From contig CM038907.1 in assembly GCA_021904315.1 (NCBI GenBank), forward strand, positions 30,945,223 through 31,009,222: a DNA stretch of 64,000 bases, in the 5' to 3' direction. Under the pieces are notes generated by a model that was not told the DNA's origin, ran no database searches, and saw only the letters and a list, made by a program, of their open reading frames with translations. Origin of the DNA: Sphagnum magellanicum. Taxonomy: Eukaryota; Streptophyta; Sphagnopsida; Sphagnales; Sphagnaceae. Of this stretch, positions 47,538-57,968 are shown piece by piece. The position numbers and the translations under genes were made by a program. The stretch's first letter is position 1; each line of letters starts with the position of its first letter.

Positions 47538-50500
47538 TTATGTGGAAGGTTGGACATTGCTCAGTATCTGGTCCTTAAGCAGCCGCCGCAAGATCTTTCC
47601 TGATGATGATTTTGGTATGGAGGATAGAAACTCCACTCGTCGCACTTGCTTGTATGTTGCCACCTGCAAGCATCAAACCAAAAGCCTAACAAGGTGTCAT
47701 ATTTCTACCCATTTGTTTAGTATCTATCCCCTTGCATTTTGTTTTGAACATATTTTTCCATCTGGATGGATCAAAAGCTCAAGGGGTGAATCTCTCACTT
47801 TTTGTATCAACTTTGGTTTTTGGGTACCTTGGAGGCAATGAAGTGCATGATTTCTTGAGCTGAAAGAGGTGCATCAGTTTGTGTGAGAACCACACAGGCT
47901 GCTGGAATTTCACCTGCTTCTTCATCCGGAAGTCTGTTTTCCCAAGTTATCATCTCCCCAAAGTGTTAATGCATTTTTCCATGATGATGGGTGCAAGCAA
48001 GATGGGTTGTGAAACAAACTCCTAAGAAGCCTCAAGAACCTGCTGCTGCTGCTTCAAGTAGAAATTCACTGACCAAAAAGTCTCAAGAACTTGAGAGAAA
48101 AAAGTGATAAATTGACCTATAGCATTTTACTAAACCCAAACCCAAAGAAAAGCTGATCATGATCTCTATTCGGTTCAAGCAATAGAAGTGGAGAGAGTGA
48201 AGAGAAATACTGACGGCACAACTGCAGCATCAGCTATTAAAGGATGTGTGATAAGCAATGCCTCTAGCTCAGCTGGTGGCACCTGCACCAGAAAACCACA
48301 ACAAAACAAAGCATATGATACTGAGCAGCACACTTAGTCCACTTATTCATGCAATCCCAGCTCTTGACTGCAACAGCAAGTTCAGCCAGAGGCAAAATCA
48401 TACTAGCCCAGGAGCTGTCTCTGAGGTTACCGCAATTTGAAGTACTTTACGACCATCAATGTAATAATTGTGATATCAATTGCTTAAGCCCTTACACTAC
48501 TTATTAGTCTCCTTGTAAAAGCATTTCCAGCCAAACCCATCATCAGACCTCCAAAGAATCACTGTACTGAAATCAGACATCCACCGTATGATTTTGAGGC
48601 CTTCTCTTCCCTAAACTCTAAACCCTAATCCTCAGATCCAGTTTATCAATTCCTTAAGCCCTTACGCTTCTTATTAGTCTCCTTATAAAGCATTTCCAGC
48701 AAAACCCATTATCAGACCTAGTGCAAAGAATTGCTGTATTGAAATCAGACATCCACATGATATTTTGACACCTTCTTCTTCACAAAACCCTCAACCTAAG
48801 ATCCAGTTTGTCAAAGCGGAGTAAAGCAGAGTGGAAGCAATATAGGCCTGGAAGAAAGCTATATATAAAGAACCTGAAAGCCTTTGTACTTGATGAGCTC
48901 CTTCACCCTATCCACAACAAAAATATCGCCATCATCATCAATATAGCCAACATCGCCTGTGTGTAGCCATCCCTCCTTGTCTATTGTTGCTTCTGTTGCT
49001 TGCAAGTTCTTGTAATATCCTATTTTTATGTCATCAGTCCCAACACACCCAACAACCAAAAAAACTCATATGATGCACGATTCCTCTCATGTCATTAGAG
49101 AATCAAAATCTGCACCACAAACAATGGTGCTAATTGCATATACATATGGCACTAAATTCCATACACATAACATTGATTAGTACAAAGCTTAGATTTATGA
49201 TGCCAAATCTCTGATCTTTAGCTTGGATCAAATTTTGTTACTCTCTGATGCTCTCTGATCTTAGTTCTTCATTCTAATTTTTTCTGCATGTTCAATAGTA
49301 GGGTTTTACAAATTTTGAGTCATGTTTTTCTTGGTTAGCAGCAGCATCAGAAACTTTCAGGAGAATTGAAAATTCACTACCGCCTTTCTTCATGGATGGG
49401 ACTTGAAGAAGAAGAAGAAGAAGAAGAAGAAGAGGATTTCTGACCTTTCATGGTAGGGGTACCACGACAACAAAGTTCACCGACTGTATTAGCAGGCAAA
49501 GATGAGCCTGTGTCAGTGTCGATAAACTTGAGATGTGTGCCAGGAAGTATGAACCCCACAGAACCTGGCTTTGCATGCACTCGTGTGTGTCCAGGCCCAC
49601 AGTGTGATAGTGTCACACAACTGTGCTCTGTCAAACCATATGCCTGCTCCACCACCACCACCACAATTCATGCATGTTTGTTACAAAGAATTTGTGATTC
49701 CAAGCTCAACATTCTAAGACCCTTGATTCAAAGGTCACCAGTCTAAGACCCTTCGGTTTGAAGCTCAAGATTCTCAGACTTTGATTTCAAGCTCAACATT
49801 TCTAAGAGTTTGTTGTGGAGCTCAACAACAGAGGAACCCCTAATCATTTCCTTGCAACATTTCTTGCTCCTGAATCTCAGGAACACTTAATGGAAACCTG
49901 CTTGACAGATTGGTGGACAACAGCAATCATGAACTCTTGTCAAAAAAATTTGTGAGAGAATTGCAGGGCGTGGGGGAGGGAGAAGGATTTGTTGTGTACC
50001 CTTTGGACATCCACCCCTGGAAACTTGGCCTCAAAAGCCATCTGAAGATCAGTGCTGAGGGGTGCAGCAGCCGAAAGCACCGCCATTAGTCTCAATCTGC
50101 TAAGGTCAAATTCATCAACCACAGGGTTCTTGACAAGCTGCAGAATGATGGGAGGTACTATAGGAGCAAATGTGATCCCATACTTCAACAACACTTCCAT
50201 GAATTCCCGCAAACTGAATCTGATCACACACAATGACACACATAGACATGAATTCCCGCAAACAGAATCTGATCACACAAGACACATACAGACACACCCA
50301 AAGAGACACACACATCATCAGATTCTCACACAAGAGTCTTTCTTCTTCAGCCCTCCTTCACAATCATCCAGCAACAGTTTACAAGAAACAACCATTACAA
50401 CATTCTGAAGGAAGAAGAAGAAACAAGAAGCAGAAGAGTATACACTTCTGTATACCTGGGCATGACAATGACTCTGCCCTTGAGACGCATGGTTGCGCAC

Positions 50501-51363
50501 AGAATTCCAGAGATACCATAAATGTGAAAGAAGGGCATGAGTCCCAACACCACCAAGTCTCCATCCTTGGCCGTGTCTGCAAATGAAATTCTCTCCAAAT
50601 CTGCGAGAGTCTGAGTAAGGTTGGAGACAATGTTCCTATGTGTGATCATCACTCCCTTGGACACCCCAGTTGTGCCTGATGAGAATGGCATTGCACAAAC
50701 ATCCTCATCTTCCATACTCACAAAATCCTCCTCATGTTGGTCTCCCTCAATCCCATCTGCTGCTTCAAACAGCTTCTTGACAGAATGAGCTGCAGCAGCA
50801 GCAGCAGCAAGTTCTTGATCACCATGATGAGCAGCAGAAGAGCCTTCTTCTTCTCCTGTGACCACAATGGGTACATGGCAACAATCCTTGACTTTGTGCA
50901 GCAAGCTGTTGCTGGTGAGGATGAGCTTGGCATCAGAGGCCAAGACTTGTTTCTGGATCTCACTAGCATGGAAAGCAGGATTGGAGCCACTGAAGATGGC
51001 ACCAGCTGAGATGATGCCCAGGAAGAAGATGGAGTACTCTGCCACATTGGGCAACAAAACCAACACCACATCCCCTTTCCGAATCCCAAATTCTCGCTTC
51101 AAACCTGCAGCAAACTTCCTTACCAGAGTGTGTACTTGGCCATATGTGTATTGGCTTCCATCACCACCCTGAGCAGCATCCACCACTGCCACTCTCTCTG
51201 AGAATTTCTCCACATCTTTGAACACATATTGTGGGATAGTGCATCCTGGTACAAATGGGTACATTGGTAGCAAGCTCTCAAAAACAATTTCCTTTTGTTC
51301 TCCTCCTCTTCCTCCTCCTACTCCTCCTTCTTCATTTGCAACAATACCCATGCTTCTGATCAT
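47538..51363 (-). CDS. ACOS5: ACOS5-like fatty acyl-CoA synthetase (4-coumarate:CoA ligase superfamily), 7 coding exons, 590 aa
   Basis: Adenylate-forming enzyme that activates a carboxylic acid with ATP, then CoA. ACOS5 uses (hydroxy) fatty acids for sporopollenin precursors (family knowledge). Exons: 51363-50456, 50219-50000, 49643-49445, 49019-48874, 48282-48215, 47933-47828, 47663-47538. All GT-AG, phases match, 1773 nt. Visible motifs: AMP-binding box [12 protein letters not shown] (228-238), AYGLTEHSC (377-385), GELCCRG (431-437, box II position, usually GEICIRG in true 4CL), GWLHTGD (459-465), [13 protein letters not shown] (to 491), and the catalytic Lys572 in SSSGKILRR. The [24 protein letters not shown] and KYKGFQ features fit the ACOS5 clade better than lignin 4CL. 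There is no SKL-type peroxisomal ending (it ends QPST), so it is probably cytosolic or ER-associated. The start may instead be the ATG at 51351, which has a better context. An alanine-rich insert lies near residues 185-195. Exact substrate is inferred. Confidence 0.88.
48474..48815 (-). repeat. Tandem duplication inside an ACOS5-like intron (2 x 169 bp)
   Basis: TTAAGCCCTTAC, TTATTAGTCTCCTT, GCATTTCCAGC, GAAATCAGACATCCAC and AGATCCAGTTT occur in order in both 48474-48642 and 48643-48815. The array lies wholly in the intron between coding exons 4 and 5. Confidence 0.8.
49405..49434 (-). repeat. (GAA)n microsatellite in an ACOS5-like intron
   Basis: About ten GAA/AAG units, immediately inside the intron after coding exon 3. 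The serine run seen when this frame is read through is intronic. Confidence 0.85.
50199..50279 (-). repeat. Duplicated 3' splice site at ACOS5-like exon 2 (2 x 32 bp)
   Basis: ATGAATTCCCGCAAAC and AATCTGATCACACA occur at 50199-50230 and again at 50248-50279, with one mismatch between them. In the transcript sense each copy carries TGATCAG/ATTC, a usable acceptor. Use of the inner copy (exon start 50219) gives an intact reading frame; the outer copy (50268) would add 49 nt and shift the frame. Confidence 0.8.
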
Positions 51364-51419
51364 CACACACAAAATTCTCAAGCTTCCTCCTCACACAGAA
51401 GAAGCTGTTCTCAAGCTCC

Positions 51420-51460
51420 TCCTACCTACCTACCTACCTACCTAAGTACCTACCTACCTG
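51420..51460 (-). repeat. (CCTA)n microsatellite upstream of the ACOS5-like gene
   Basis: About nine units with one interruption, some 60 bp upstream of the start codon, so it may lie in the leader or core promoter. Confidence 0.8.
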
Positions 51461-51550
51461 ACAAGCTGTTGACAATACCTGAAGTCAGGGTCCAGGGACA
51501 GAGAACTCAACACATGGTTACCACCCACCTGCTCACCAGCCTCTTTTAAC

Positions 51551-51790
51551 CAGTGTTAGGCGGTTCTTTGAATGCTTATGGAGAACCTCCAGTTCCAAGT
51601 AACCCTGTCTGCAACCAGTGGTTAACCATCAGTTAACCACTGGTTCCAGACTTTTTCACCCCCAAAAATTAAATATTTAAATCCTCGAAATTAGACCCCA
51701 GTTCCAAATTCAAATTTTACTAACCAGAATTAGAACTGGTGATTATTGTAACCAGCGAAATCAGTTAACTAGTTTGAACCCAGGACCAGA
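51551..51790 (+). repeat. GGTTCC-type dispersed repeat, copy 3
   Basis: Begins CAGTGTTAGGCGGTTCTTTG, then repeated AACCAGTGGTTAACC-like words. It runs into the poly(T) end of the dispersed repeat at 51793 and lies just upstream of the ACOS5-like gene. Confidence 0.45.
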
Positions 51791-51792
51791 GG

Positions 51793-52110
51793 TTTTTTTT
51801 TTTTTTTTTTTTTTTTGGTTAGGAATTTATGTTTTTAATGTAACTGCTTAAGTGGTGATCATCCATGAAGATATACAAATAATGGCAATTGTCCCTAAAA
51901 AGATATAGCCAAATCTGGCTACAAACCATATATGAAATACAAATCAAACTTATATATACTTATGGTTACAAACTCAAATAACCGAAGAGACCGAGAGAAG
52001 ACAAAATGCCTTAATCACAAATGCCAATGAAATTTTTTTTATAGAAATTTTTGAGATTTTTACCTTGTTTTTGCCTTTTTGGCAAAACTTTGCCAGTTAA
52101 AAAAAGGCCC
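51793..52110 (-). repeat. Dispersed repeat, nearly full-length reverse copy
   Basis: Opens with about 24 T (51793-51816), then GTGGTGATCATCCATGAAG, ATAGCCAAATCTGGCTACA and AAACCATATATGAA, and ends near TTTTGGCAAAACTTTGCCAG. The last block also ends the copy at 12.35-12.56 kb, which suggests a unit of about 300 bp. Confidence 0.5.
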
Positions 52111-52309
52111 AGGCCAGGAGCTTTGTGGTAACCAAAGGGGAGGTGGGGGGTGGGAGGGGACCCTACCTATGAGGCATCATCACCTTCCTTCCAGGGCAGC
52201 TCCTCACTTGTTTGAAATCTTCTTCCTCCCCCAAATGGGTATCCTGAATCACTACCTCCCTCCCTCCCTCCCCTCTCTCTCTCTCAAGTTCTCCAAATCC
52301 CAACTTGAT

Positions 52310-52390
52310 CAAACAAATTCTCAACAAATAGGTGACTGGAAAACTCTGGAGGAAGAATGTGAGAAAGACTGGAAAAATTCTCAACAAAAA

Positions 52391-52435
<45 letters not shown>

Positions 52436-52980
52436 AACTCTCAACAAGAATGTGAGATTCTCACAAATATGAGGTTCTCAAGAATGTGAGAAAGACTGGA
52501 AAAATTCTCAACAAAAATCTCAGAGAGAGAGAGAGAGAAAATCTCAACAAGAATGTGAGATTCTCACAAATATGAGGTTCTCAAGAATGTGAGAAAGACT
52601 GGAAAAATTCTCAAGAAGAAAGTTAGATTCTCACAAATGTGAGGTTCTCAAGCATGTGAGAGAGAGACTGAAAAATTCTCAATAAAAATGTGAGGTTCTC
52701 AAGCATGTGAGAGAGAGACTGAAAAATTCTCAACAAAAATGTGAGGTTTTCAAGAATGAGAGAAAGACTGGAAAAATTCTCAACAAGAATGTGAGATTCT
52801 CACAAATATGAGGTTCTCAAGAATGTGAGAAAGACTGGAAAATTTCTCAACAAGAATGTGAGATACTCACAAATGTGCGGTTCTCAAGAATGTGAGAGAG
52901 AGAGTGAAAAATTCTCGACAAGAATGTGAGATTCTCACAAAGGTGAGGTTCTCAAGATTGTGTGTGTGTGAGAGAGAGAG
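52310..52980 (+). repeat. Minisatellite, units of 42-100 bp (commonly about 67)
   Basis: The unit contains AATGTGAGAAAGACTGGAAA, TTCTCAACAAGAATGTGAG, ATTCTCACAAATATG and AGGTTCTCAAG. The AGGTTCTCAAG block recurs at about 52473, 52577, 52653, 52693, 52744, 52812, 52879 and 52948. (GT)n and (GA)n runs are inserted at 52390-52435. Each unit carries the small palindrome GTGAGATTCTCAC. Confidence 0.8.
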
Positions 52981-55177
52981 AGAAAGGGAATTTTTTTTCC
53001 CAAGAATTCTTTGCAATAGTGGATGTTTGCAAGGAATCACAAAAGAGAAGTTTCTGCAATAATAATTCCTTCACATGTAATGTAGGTACCCGGTATTCAA
53101 ACACACACCACTGAACATTCATTCATTGCAAAACTTTAGCTTGCCAAGACTACGGTATGGACACAATTTTTGTAGCTTAACAACAACAACAGCAACATGT
53201 TCAGCAACATGTTCTAGACCTTTTGCAAACATATCATCATCAACATTGACTATGAAACTTAGAATGTAATAATACACTTGTTATTATTACAAGTGTGGTT
53301 TTCATGATCATCATCACTACAATAATAATTGCTAAAATTAAATATTTATTTGATGGGGATGCGGAAATAACTTGCACACTAATTTGGATGGTTAGACATA
53401 TTATTAGTCAAGACTAAAGACCCACAAATTGGGTGTGGGTCAATGCGCTCTTATATATATATATATATCAGAGTTTTGAACATTTTCTTAATGCAAGATA
53501 CACGTTTTCTCTCAATTTCTATTATACTAAATCCTATGTTTCCATTAATTATGAAATATGTCAACAAAACTATGAGATCCTTTTCCAAAATAGGACACCA
53601 ACCCTAAACCCTAAACCAAAAAAATAGAAAAAGAGGGTTTAGGTCTCTCCTAGAGTGAGTGTATGAAGCTTTATCTTCTTGAGCTTGATATACAATTTGT
53701 AATGAGAAAGGTGCGGTGCTATATATGTGATACAAACTCTAATACAAATCATGAAATTGGCATGAAGCTCCTAGCCAACCTGACATATATTTGGTATATG
53801 GTGATGGAAAGTTCTGGTAGTAAAACTACTCGGTTGGAGACTCAAGTTGCAACAACATAAGTGTGGGGGGGCAAGGGGGATGGTGTGGTGGGAATTTGGT
53901 GGTGGACTCCACAATTGTGCTTCATATTTGAGGTACTCAATTTTTTTTATAAATAAATAAATAAATAAAAATTGACATCAATTTTCTTAGTGTATTTGGA
54001 AGTGTTTTTACAGAGTGTAAAATCTCACAAAATCACCAGATACTTGCAGGGTTATCACAGGACAAAAATTGTGCTAATTTTTACAGTCAATAATGCCCTT
54101 GGAGTGGGGGAGTTCCAGAAGTAAGCGCTCTTCGGCTCTGCCCTGGGGGAAATAAGGACTTCCTCACTTTCAGATCAATCTACAACTCTTATGGGCATCA
54201 ACAGACTTTGAGTACAACCTTAGCTACTACCATGAGAACCATGACAGAAACTATCACTGGAAGTTCACCATGAAACCTGTAATCACAACTGAAATGTCCG
54301 CTGTGAACAACATTCTTGAAACTCAGAATACAAGCTCTATCTTCTTCATCAACTTCAGAAAGCTTCCTGCCCCACCCACCCATCCTTCTCTTATACCACC
54401 TTACGAGAATAGCATGCCCCTAAGGACCACCACCACCACCACCACCACCACCACCAAACATCAATAACAACATAACACTTCCTCTTCATCTTCACATTGA
54501 AAGCTTCACCAGCCACAGGAATGTGACACCTTCCAAAAAGGATAGACCTTAATTCCATGGAATCTTTGTAACAAAGTAGCCTCTTTGTTTTGAGGTGAAC
54601 TTCAATCAGAAATTTCATACCTTGTACCCCTTACTGGCCATTTTACAACTCCTGACTCTGCAGCTTGTGCTCTCTCTCAAGAGACTCTTTTTCATCCACT
54701 ACCCTAACTGCAGGTTCTAAGGACTTTTTTCTACGCCTCTTGTACACCTCAACCATTTAGCAGCAAAAAAGTAGCCACATATGGTGCAAATCAACTTTGC
54801 AGTAGTGTACCACAATGACTGTCAATGTAAACAAATTGTTCTGAGGTTGAATTTTTTGTGTCTTAAGAAGCTTGTTGTCACTGTTTTCTTACTGACCCAC
54901 TATATCTGCACTCAACAAGCCAGTTCACTGTTACTGGTACACCACTCAAGAAGTTGATGCATGAAGGTTGTTGCTCGCTGTCTTAAGCATATAAAAGCAG
55001 AAACGCTCCACACCAAGGTTTTCCTCTCCCTATGCTTGAAGGTTTTTATCAAAAACCAGAAGGAAACCTCATCTCCTTAAGCAAAAATTCGTCCAGATAG
55101 TGAAGGTGTAGGGGCTGGTATGACTGAAATTACCACTACCTTAACCCCTTGCAAATGCACATCCACACAAATTTCTC
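52981..55177. other. Intergenic region and 3' flank of the AAA-ATPase gene
   Basis: Contains a short (TA)n (53453-53470), CCCTAAACCCTAAACC near 53602 and a (CCA)n run (54426-54456). The 3'UTR of the AAA-ATPase probably lies within the last few hundred bases. No other gene is supported. Confidence 0.4.
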
Positions 55178-57879
55178 CTACACTTGTAAAGCCATGGCCA
55201 ATCTGTTCTGTTTGCAAAAAGTGGATTCTGGAAGAGCTTTTGCAAAAGCATCTACCATCTTGTCCAGACTTACTCCATTCTCCTTCAAAGTATCAACAAT
55301 CTCCTTCAGGATGTCAACATTTTCCTTCTTCACATCCCAACCATTCTCCATTTTTCCCTCCTTCCCTTGGTCCACATGTTCATTTACATTCTCTGAGGTC
55401 TCTTTCCTGGGCTCCTCCCTAGTCTCCTTCAAATCCTTTTCAACATTCTCCTTCATGAGAACATCCACAGCTTTCAGCTCTGCATCCTTTCCAGTCTTCT
55501 TGGCATCCTCCTGTGCTATCTCTTTCATGTGATTAATGAGATCTTCTAATGCAACATCAGGATCATCTTTGTTTCCAAACAATACCTCAGTCACCTGTGC
55601 AGGGGTAATGAGAACCCCACCTTCTAGTAAGCTTTGCACAGAACTGTACAATGGATGGCTATTGACTGACAGATAGTTTGCAGACAGAACTCTAAATGTT
55701 TCAAAGGAGCAGTAGGACATGTGGATGTGCATATCCATTCGCCCTGGACGCAGCAAAGCAGGGTCTAGCTTCTCTTTATGGTTTGTTGTAAAGACAATGA
55801 TGCGCTCATCACCACAGCATGACCATAGCCCATCTGTAAAGTTCAAGAGACCAGATAAAGTAACCCTACTTTCAACTGGAGCCTGTGGATTTTCAACTGG
55901 AGAAGGCACCTGTTGCGTCCGCTGCCCAGAGAGCTCAAGAGAGCAATCAATGTCTTCAATGACAATAATTGATTTACTGGTTGTGTTCACCAGTAGGTCC
56001 ATCAAAGTGCTGTTATCATCGACCTGCATTCATGAAGCAGTTCAAATGTCAGACCATCAACTGTTGCAAATTGCAAACCCTCCACACAACACAAGAAGGT
56101 AGAAGAATGGAACCAAAATGGACTTGATTTCAAACCCCACTCTGCACATACAGAAATGAGCTGATGGGTAGATGAAAAGTCAAGCCCTCAACATGACCAC
56201 AGTGTCATTATTCCACTTAGCACACCACAATTTGCACAAGATCTGGTTCACTTTGAAGGATTTACCATCTACTTGACTTACATAACGTACACACCGGACC
56301 CTCACATGTACATTTAAGTGCAATCTAGGGTTGCAAGAAGAAGATTAACAATGCAAAAAGTCTACAAACCTGGGTGAGTTCTAGATCATAGATATTGTAC
56401 TTCAAGTAGTTGGCCATGGCAGCAATCATGCTTGATTTTCCCGTCCCAGGAGGGCCAAAAAGCAAATACCCACGTTTCCATGCTCGACCAACCTTATGGA
56501 AAAATGTTTGGCCTGCCATGAAAGCTTGCAAGTCACTCTTGACACGTGACTTGACACAAGGATCCATTGCTAGAGTATCGAAGGTTGAGGGATGCTTGAA
56601 ACTATGGCGCTCCCATCGGTCCGAATTGTTCCTGAAAAGAAACAGTTCTTGAACCTGCCGTTTATGCTCCATGGCATTGGCAATAACGTGAGGAAGATAG
56701 GAATTCATCACAAAATCCTTATTCTTCCTGTACATCTTAAGTGTGTACTCATTATCTTCACGTTGCTCATCATCTTTTCCTACTTTTCTCATTGAGTGAG
56801 TCCACCACACTTTCACACCCTCAAAAGTATCCATCACTCTCTCATCGGCTGCAAGCAAGCAAGCAAGCAAAGTTATATTCCATGTTGTTCAATAAATGTT
56901 TAGTTCTTCACAAAAGTTCAAAATTCAAATCTATCTGTGACATCTGACATGTTTTGTGCACCATAACTCCTGAAAAAAGGGACCCAGGAAGAACCAACCA
57001 GTCTGTTTGAGTTCACATATCCTTCAGCATACTACACCCTAAACCAACAATAAGGTCAGAAAAAACTTTGATTTCTCTGAACCGTGACTGTAAGCATGCA
57101 TGCATCTAGATCAAGATCAATATGTGCACCACAAATTGACAACAATGACATCTTTCAGCATTCAGTCTAAGCTGGAAAAACAGTAGGACCTGGAGACTTT
57201 TTGCAACTAAACCCTGAACTAACACTAAGGTCAGAAAAAAACTCTGATTTCTCTGAGCCATGACTGTAAGCATGCACCCAGGTTATCAATACTTTTGCAT
57301 GCACAAATTGACAACAATGAAATCTTTTGGCAGTGAGTCTAAGCTGGAAAAACAGAGGAACTGGAGACTTCTTGCAACTAAACCCAAAACCTACACAAAG
57401 GTCGGTCTGAAAACTCTGATTTCCCTGCTGATCCATGACTGTAAACATGCCACGGTCTGCTTGCATTGTGCACAAATTGACAACAAACAATTTACCAAAT
57501 TTGTTCAAAGAAGAAGTAGTAACCTGATTTGCTCTGAAAAGGATCGTGAAGAATTGGGGGGAAAAAGGGAAGTATTCCTCCTACCTGCAAGACTGTAAGT
57601 GATGCCTTCTTCATTCTCGTCTCGACAGAGATCAAGCTCGTCTGCAGCACGACACAAGTTGGCAGCTATCAGGTGCAGCTGCACCACGCGGTAGAGGTCA
57701 TTAGTGACGCCAAACATTCCATCCTCACGGATATGGAAATGAGAATAAGGGTTGGCAGGTCGAAGCAATGCCTTCCACCATTTCTCAAGCCTGTCAGTGA
57801 GCTCTAGAGGTAGGAAACCACGGATGAGAGAAAAGAAACCCAGTAATGACCACAACAATGTCATCATATCCATCCCCAT
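55178..57879 (-). CDS. BCS1-like plant AAA-ATPase (AATP1-type), 3 coding exons, 539 aa
   Basis: Membrane-anchored AAA+ ATPase of the plant BCS1-like group. Members sit in mitochondrial or ER membranes and are often stress- or defence-linked (family knowledge). Exons: 57879-57585, 56848-56370, 56023-55178; GT-AG borders, phases match, 1620 nt. An N-terminal hydrophobic segment (about residues 5-24, LLWSLLGFFSLIRGFLP) is a likely anchor. Then comes the conserved HPSTFDTLAMDP segment, Walker A GPPGTGKSS (230-238), Walker B IIVIEDID (277-284), the FTTNHKEKLDPALLRPGRMD sensor/arginine-finger segment (about 336-355), and an acidic-basic C-terminal tail of about 130 residues rich in E and K that may form a helix. 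Intron 1 carries a three-copy tandem duplication. The family is clear; client, partner and exact membrane are not visible. Confidence 0.9.
57040..57490 (-). repeat. Tandem duplication inside AAA-ATPase intron 1 (about 2.6 x 173 bp)
   Basis: AAGGTCAGAAAAAA, CTCTGATTTC, GACTGTAA(A/G)CATGC, ACAAATTGACAACAA and TCTAAGCTGGAAAAACAG recur with starts near 57052, 57228 and 57397. It explains the similar short frames seen here, which are not genes. Confidence 0.8.
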
Positions 57880-57936
57880 ACTTTCTCCCTCTCCCCAACT
57901 TCCTTCTCTCTCTCTCTCTCTCTCTCAAATTCCCTA

Positions 57937-57968
<32 letters not shown>

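Noticed and set aside
49377..49444. Poly-serine end to an ACOS5-like exon
   Set aside because: This is read-through of the intron (GAA)n tract; the correct donor follows the codons for MKG.
52310..52980. CRISPR-like repeat/spacer look
   Set aside because: Units are variable in length, spacers are repeats themselves, and the genome is eukaryotic. It is a minisatellite.
55149..55532. Plus-strand frame opposite the AAA-ATPase last exon
   Set aside because: Antisense shadow of the E/K-rich tail; no independent support.
57167..57598. Frames of about 112 codons in AAA-ATPase intron 1
   Set aside because: Produced by the intronic tandem duplication; internal similarity reflects the repeat, not a protein.
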